Shown: in pieces, positions 31,997-35,529 of the stretch
Layout: each line of letters begins with the position of its first letter
How positions within the stretch are numbered: position 1 is the first letter of the stretch
Origin: an uncultured Collinsella sp.
Lineage (GTDB): Bacteria > Actinomycetota > Coriobacteriia > Coriobacteriales > Coriobacteriaceae
Length of the DNA: 35,529 bases
Assembly (NCBI GenBank): GCA_900540895.1
Contig: UQHV01000022.1
Location: 1-35,529, forward strand
Reading direction: 5' to 3'
Made by a program: the position numbers and the translations under genes
The notes under the pieces: generated by a model
The model's database searches: none
The model's input: the letters and a program-made list of their open reading frames with translations, nothing else
What the model was told of the DNA's origin: nothing

Positions 31997-33145
31997 ATGA
32001 AAACCATCAATCGTCTGGCCTCCTTTATCAAGGCCGACCACCGTTATGTGTACCTGGGCACGAGCGTTGTCGCGGCGCTCGGCCTGGCGTTTAGCCAACG
32101 CAATCCCACACCGCTGAGCTTCTTAGCCCCCACCGGTATCTTCCAGGATTGCCTTTGGGCGATTCTTTGGGCCTGGATTGTCGTGTCGGCGGCGGCGCTT
32201 GTCACCAAGCTTATGCACTGGAGTGACTATCGCGAAACGTCGCCGTTCGCATCCGAGCGTTTCCACCGCGTCGCGCGCCTGGGCAGCTATGTCGTGGCCG
32301 CCATCGCGGCGATCTTTTTCGTGGACCGCTGCGTCATGTCGTTTATCGACCTGGTACAGGTGAGCATCGTCTCGGACTCCAACCCCAGCGACTTTTTGTC
32401 GAGCCTGGTCTACATGACCTACAAGAGCGGGGACTTCTTCATCCGCGGTATCGAGATCACCATCGCGCTTGCCACCTTCGGCACCGTCATCGCATTCTTC
32501 CTGGCGCTGCTTTTTGTGTTCCTGCGTATTCAGACCTTCGATCGCGTGGACAACGACCTGGTGCGCTTCTTTAAGAGTATCGGCCGCGGCTTTGCGACCA
32601 TCTACTCCACCATCGTGCGCGGCACGCCCATGATGGTTCAGGGCCTGCTCATCTATTACGCGGGCTTCACCGTTTTGCGCGGCATGGGCTTCGAGACCGC
32701 CCAGGCCAACCAGATCTGGAGTACCTTCACCGCCGGCCTCGTCACCATCTCGCTCAACTCCACCGCCTACATGATGGAGGTCCTGCGCGGCGGCATCGAG
32801 TCCATCGATCCCGGCCAGGCCGAGGCAGCGCGCTCGCTGGGTCTTTCGCAGTGGCAGGCTATGCGCAAGGTCGTGTTCCCCCAGGGCATTAAAAACGCGA
32901 TCCCCGCACTCACCAACGAGCTCATCATCAACATCAAGGACTCGTCGGTGCTTTCGGTCATCGGCGTGTTCGACCTCATGTACGCCACCACCACCGTCGC
33001 CGGCGTGTACTACCGCCAGATGGAGGTCTACTGCGTGGCGCTCGTGGTCTACCTGATCCTGACGCTCGTGGCGAGCCGCCTGCTCGAGGCCTTTGGCAAA
33101 AAGCTCGGCGCCGAGGCCCCGGCAACGCTGCCCAGCTCCAACTAG
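31997..33145 (+). CDS. Amino-acid ABC transporter permease with N-terminal membrane extension
   Basis: 382 residues, against about 220 for typical HisM/GlnP permeases. Residues 150-370 form the permease core, with the EAA loop EAARSLGLSQWQAMRKVVFPQ (276-296) that contacts the ATPase. The first 145 residues add about three membrane segments (18-34, 52-72, 96-112) not found in the basic family. The spacing from the binding-protein gene is 9 bases, with GGGAGG before the ATG. It should work as a homodimer with the ATPase encoded next. The role of the extension is unknown. Confidence 0.9.
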   Translation: MKTINRLASFIKADHRYVYLGTSVVAALGLAFSQRNPTPLSFLAPTGIFQDCLWAILWAWIVVSAAALVTKLMHWSDYRETSPFASERFHRVARLGSYVVAAIAAIFFVDRCVMSFIDLVQVSIVSDSNPSDFLSSLVYMTYKSGDFFIRGIEITIALATFGTVIAFFLALLFVFLRIQTFDRVDNDLVRFFKSIGRGFATIYSTIVRGTPMMVQGLLIYYAGFTVLRGMGFETAQANQIWSTFTAGLVTISLNSTAYMMEVLRGGIESIDPGQAEAARSLGLSQWQAMRKVVFPQGIKNAIPALTNELIINIKDSSVLSVIGVFDLMYATTTVAGVYYRQMEVYCVALVVYLILTLVASRLLEAFGKKLGAEAPATLPSSN

Positions 33146-33167
33146 GCTCAAGACGAGGAGAATCATC

Positions 33168-33953
33168 ATGGCAGATATCGCCACTACCGGCACCGCGGCC
33201 GCCGCACAGACCAATGAGCCGCTCATCCGCGTCGAGGGCCTGCGCAAGAGCTTCGGCTCGCTCGAGGTGCTCAAGGGCATCGACCTGTCCGTTAACCCCG
33301 GCGAGGTCGTTACCATTATCGGCGCCTCGGGCTCGGGCAAGTCGACCTTCCTGCGCTGCCTCAACCTGCTCGAGACCCCGGACGCGGGCCACATCTGGTT
33401 CCACGGCCAGGACCTTACGGCCGAGCGCTGCAACATTAACAAGCTGCGTGAGGACATCGGCATGGTGTTCCAGGGCTTTAACCTGTTCAACAACATGGAT
33501 GTGCTCGACAACTGCACGCTCGCGCCCGTCACGCTCAAAAAGATGAGCAAGGCCGAGGCTGAAAAGGTCGCGATGGAGCATCTGACGAGTGTGGGGCTCG
33601 AAAAGTTCGCGCACGCCGCTGTGGGTCGCCTGTCCGGTGGCCAAAAGCAGCGCGTGGCCATCGCGCGCGCCCTATGCATGAATCCGCAGATCATGCTGTT
33701 CGACGAGCCGACCTCCGCCCTCGACCCCGAGATCGTGGGCGAGGTGCTCGAGGTCATGCGCAAGCTCGCGGCCGACGGCATGACCATGGTCGTCGTCACG
33801 CATGAGATGGCCTTTGCCCGTACGGTGTCCGACCGCGTGGTCTTTATGGATAAGGGCGTGGTCCTCGAGGACGCCGCGCCGGCCGAGCTCTTCGGCAACC
33901 CCAAGCACCAGCGCACCCGCGAGTTCCTCTCGCGTTATCTCGAGGACAAATAA
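33168..33953 (+). CDS. Amino-acid ABC transporter ATP-binding protein (GlnQ-like)
   Basis: 261 residues from ATG 33168 with GAGGAG upstream; the frame is open further 5' inside the permease gene. Walker A GASGSGKS (52-59), Q-loop FQGFNLF, signature LSGGQ (155-159), Walker B IMLFDE (175-180), D-loop SALD and H-loop THEM are all intact. It powers the importer formed with the preceding permease and binding lipoprotein. The polar N-terminal 15 residues (ATTGTAAAAQ) are extra. It is followed by a stem-loop before the peptidase gene. Confidence 0.94.
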   Translation: MADIATTGTAAAAQTNEPLIRVEGLRKSFGSLEVLKGIDLSVNPGEVVTIIGASGSGKSTFLRCLNLLETPDAGHIWFHGQDLTAERCNINKLREDIGMVFQGFNLFNNMDVLDNCTLAPVTLKKMSKAEAEKVAMEHLTSVGLEKFAHAAVGRLSGGQKQRVAIARALCMNPQIMLFDEPTSALDPEIVGEVLEVMRKLAADGMTMVVVTHEMAFARTVSDRVVFMDKGVVLEDAAPAELFGNPKHQRTREFLSRYLEDK

Positions 33954-33976
33954 CCGACCGCAAACGCTTATGTGGC

Positions 33977-34001
33977 AGGGCCGCTCCGGTGGGGCGGCCC
34001 T
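33977..34001 (+). terminator. Stem-loop between ATPase and peptidase genes
   Basis: AGGGCCGC (33977-33984) pairs with GCGGCCCT (33994-34001). No T run follows, so it may lower read-through or protect the upstream message rather than fully terminate. Confidence 0.5.
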
Positions 34002-34025
34002 CGTCATCACAATCGAAAGGATGTC

Positions 34026-35441
34026 ATGGCCGAGGTTTGGCGCTTCTTTGCGCATGAGGACGATTTTGCCGATATAGACGAGGCAGGCGCGTGCGAGCGC
34101 TTGGGCCGTGTGCTGTCGTTTCCGACTATCTCGAGCATGGATGCCGAGGCGGTGGGCTGGCGGCCCTTCGACGACCTGCGCGCCTATATGCAGCAGGCCT
34201 GGCCGCATGTATTTGCGGCGGGCGAGGTCGAGCTTATCGACCATTCGCTGCTGGTGACGCTTGGCGGTTCCGACCCTACTCTCAAGCCCGTTGTGCTCAT
34301 GGGCCACATGGACGTGGTCCCCGTGGTGCCCGGCACCGAAGCCGACTGGACGCACGCCCCCTTTAGCGGGCACGTGGACGACGCTTACATTTGGGGCCGC
34401 GGCGCGATCGACATGAAGGACCAGGTCGCAGGCATTCTCGAGGCTGTTGAGTATGCGCTGGCGCACGGCTGGGAGCACGAGCGGACGCTGCTGCTCGCTT
34501 TTGGCCAGGACGAGGAAACCACTCAGTTCGGTGCGGGTGCCATCGGCCGCGTGCTCGAGGAGCGCGGTATTGAACTTGAATACCTGATCGACGAGGGTGA
34601 CTACCGTATCGTTTCGGCTGCCGAGTACGGCGCGGGCGAGGGCTGGCTTATGCATGCCGACCTGGCCGAAAAGGGCTATGCCGATATCGTGCTCAAGACG
34701 AAGAGCGCGGGCGGGCATTCGTCCAACCCCTACGGCGGCACGTCGCTCGAGGTACTCAGCCGTGCCATCGCCGCAATCTGCGATATCGAGTGGCCGACGC
34801 GCGTGACCGATCTGCTTGCCGCGCAGCTTGTCGAGCTGGGGCTCTACACGGTGGATGAGATTGCCGCCAACGGGGGCGCCATTGTCCGCGATTGCCTCGC
34901 CAGCAAGAAGCTCTATCCGCTCGTGACCACCACCTGTGCACCGACCCAAATCGAGGGCGGTAGCACCGGTGCTAACGTGATGCCGCAGGATATGTGGGCC
35001 AACATTAACTTCCGCATGCTCGAGGGCACGAGCGTGGCCGACGTTGTGGCGCGCTGCCGTGAGGCGGTTGCCGGGGCGGACCTTGCCGGTCGTGTCGAAG
35101 TGGAGCTGGGCCCCGGCAGCTCCGAACCCTCGCCGTCCCCGCGCATCGGTGGTCCCGGCCTCGAGGCGGTTCGCTCCATCGCCGCCCGCTATTTCCGCGA
35201 TTCAAAGGGGACGGAGGAAAACGGATCATCCGAGCCGTTGGCGATTGTCCCCTCGACCGTGATCGGCGCGACCGACGCTGCCAACTACCAGCGCATTTGC
35301 TCCGAATGCATTCGTTTTTCGGCGTTTGTGGTCGACGATGACGAGTGCGACCGCGGCGTCCACGGCACCAACGAGCGCATCACCCGCCGCGCCTACCTCC
35401 AGGGCGTGCGCTTCCTCATCGCCCTGCTCCACACGCTCTAG
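34026..35441 (+). CDS. M20 family metallopeptidase, carboxypeptidase S/PM20D1-like
   Basis: 471 residues from ATG 34026 with GAAAGGATG upstream. The two-zinc site is intact: GHMDVVPV (His94, Asp96), WGRGAIDMKD (Asp129 as bridging ligand) and FGQDEET (Glu163/Glu164, catalytic base and ligand). AGGHSSNPYGG is the start of the dimerisation domain, and VHGTNERI near the end supplies a late metal ligand (His). DWTHAPFSGHV and GQDEE resemble the carboxypeptidase S/PM20D1 branch, which cleaves C-terminal residues or N-acyl amino acids. There is no signal peptide, so it is cytoplasmic. After an amino-acid importer it probably hydrolyses imported dipeptides or acylated amino acids. Confidence 0.9.
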   Translation: MAEVWRFFAHEDDFADIDEAGACERLGRVLSFPTISSMDAEAVGWRPFDDLRAYMQQAWPHVFAAGEVELIDHSLLVTLGGSDPTLKPVVLMGHMDVVPVVPGTEADWTHAPFSGHVDDAYIWGRGAIDMKDQVAGILEAVEYALAHGWEHERTLLLAFGQDEETTQFGAGAIGRVLEERGIELEYLIDEGDYRIVSAAEYGAGEGWLMHADLAEKGYADIVLKTKSAGGHSSNPYGGTSLEVLSRAIAAICDIEWPTRVTDLLAAQLVELGLYTVDEIAANGGAIVRDCLASKKLYPLVTTTCAPTQIEGGSTGANVMPQDMWANINFRMLEGTSVADVVARCREAVAGADLAGRVEVELGPGSSEPSPSPRIGGPGLEAVRSIAARYFRDSKGTEENGSSEPLAIVPSTVIGATDAANYQRICSECIRFSAFVVDDDECDRGVHGTNERITRRAYLQGVRFLIALLHTL

Positions 35442-35442
35442 A

Positions 35443-35468
35443 ATGTGACAAAGCGACGGTCCCTTTGT
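35443..35468. repeat. Palindromic intergenic repeat, copy 7
   Basis: ATGTGACAAAGCGACGG and TCCCTTTGT directly follow the peptidase stop. The right arm is interrupted after TTTGT. Confidence 0.7.
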
Positions 35469-35481
35469 TAGCCGTTGGGTG

Positions 35482-35529
35482 TTCCTATAGTTTTGTCAAC
35501 CGTCGGGGCTACTCCCGGTAGGGCACCCG
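35482..35529. mobile_element. Possible left terminal region of an IS-like element
   Basis: TTCCTATAGTTTTGTCAA (35482-35499) resembles the reverse complement of TTGACAACTTATAGGA at 76-91. The sequence runs off the window, so no transposase can be seen. If correct, copies of one element flank the window on both sides. Confidence 0.35.

Noticed and set aside
32123..33916. Long open frame on the minus strand (597 codons)
   Set aside because: It is antisense to the permease and ATPase genes, has shadow-like composition and matches no family. The frame at 33672-34949 was rejected for the same reason.

Overview
The window looks like a chromosomal segment from a high-G+C Gram-positive gut actinobacterium of the class Coriobacteriia, most likely a Collinsella-like organism. 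This rests on codon use, on the short intergenic palindrome family of the ATGTGACAAAGGG...CCCTTTGTCACAT type (seven copies), on the mix of accessory genes, and on a sortase-built pilus. No rRNA, tRNA or CRISPR array was seen. The assignment is inference; no marker gene is present.

Layout. 1-95: probable end of an insertion-sequence-like element. 231-3651 (minus): SDR dehydrogenase, OFA-like MFS transporter and Gfo/Idh/MocA oxidoreductase, with a divergent LysR regulator (3885-4763), a small-molecule uptake and oxidation module of unknown substrate. 4861-10836 (plus): a compact pilus locus ordered large tip adhesin, inactive signal-peptidase-like SipA homologue, FctA/Spy0128-type major pilin, class B pilus sortase. 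This is the gene order of streptococcal FCT-3/4 pilus islands. Two G9 tracts, one in the leader and one inside the signal-peptide codons of the tip gene, suggest phase variation. A diguanylate cyclase follows (10979-12070). 12326-21669 (minus): two paralogous MarR-ABC-ABC heterodimeric exporter operons with a Phd/RelE-type toxin-antitoxin pair between them. 21754-22228 is non-coding and full of hairpins.

22229-23375: pyridoxal-kinase-like gene overlapping a small Cys-rich gene. 23443-28779: two AAA/DUF4143 ATPases, each preceded by its own array of repeated or palindromic sites, with a low-molecular-weight tyrosine phosphatase, an MFS exporter and an orphan palindrome pair between them. 28906-30736: an unrecognised membrane protein and a LacX-like aldose epimerase. 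31061-35441: a Tat-type amino-acid-binding lipoprotein, an unusually long permease, an ATPase and an M20 peptidase in one operon. The right edge (35482 on) carries a sequence resembling the inverse of the left-edge element end.

The most interesting system is the pilus locus. Its parts (pseudo-signal-peptidase with catalytic Ser and Lys replaced, pilin with one apparently lost and one intact isopeptide domain, VPTG/VPTD sorting signals, class B sortase, poly-G switches, adjacent c-di-GMP synthase) fit together as one surface-fibre assembly and switching module.
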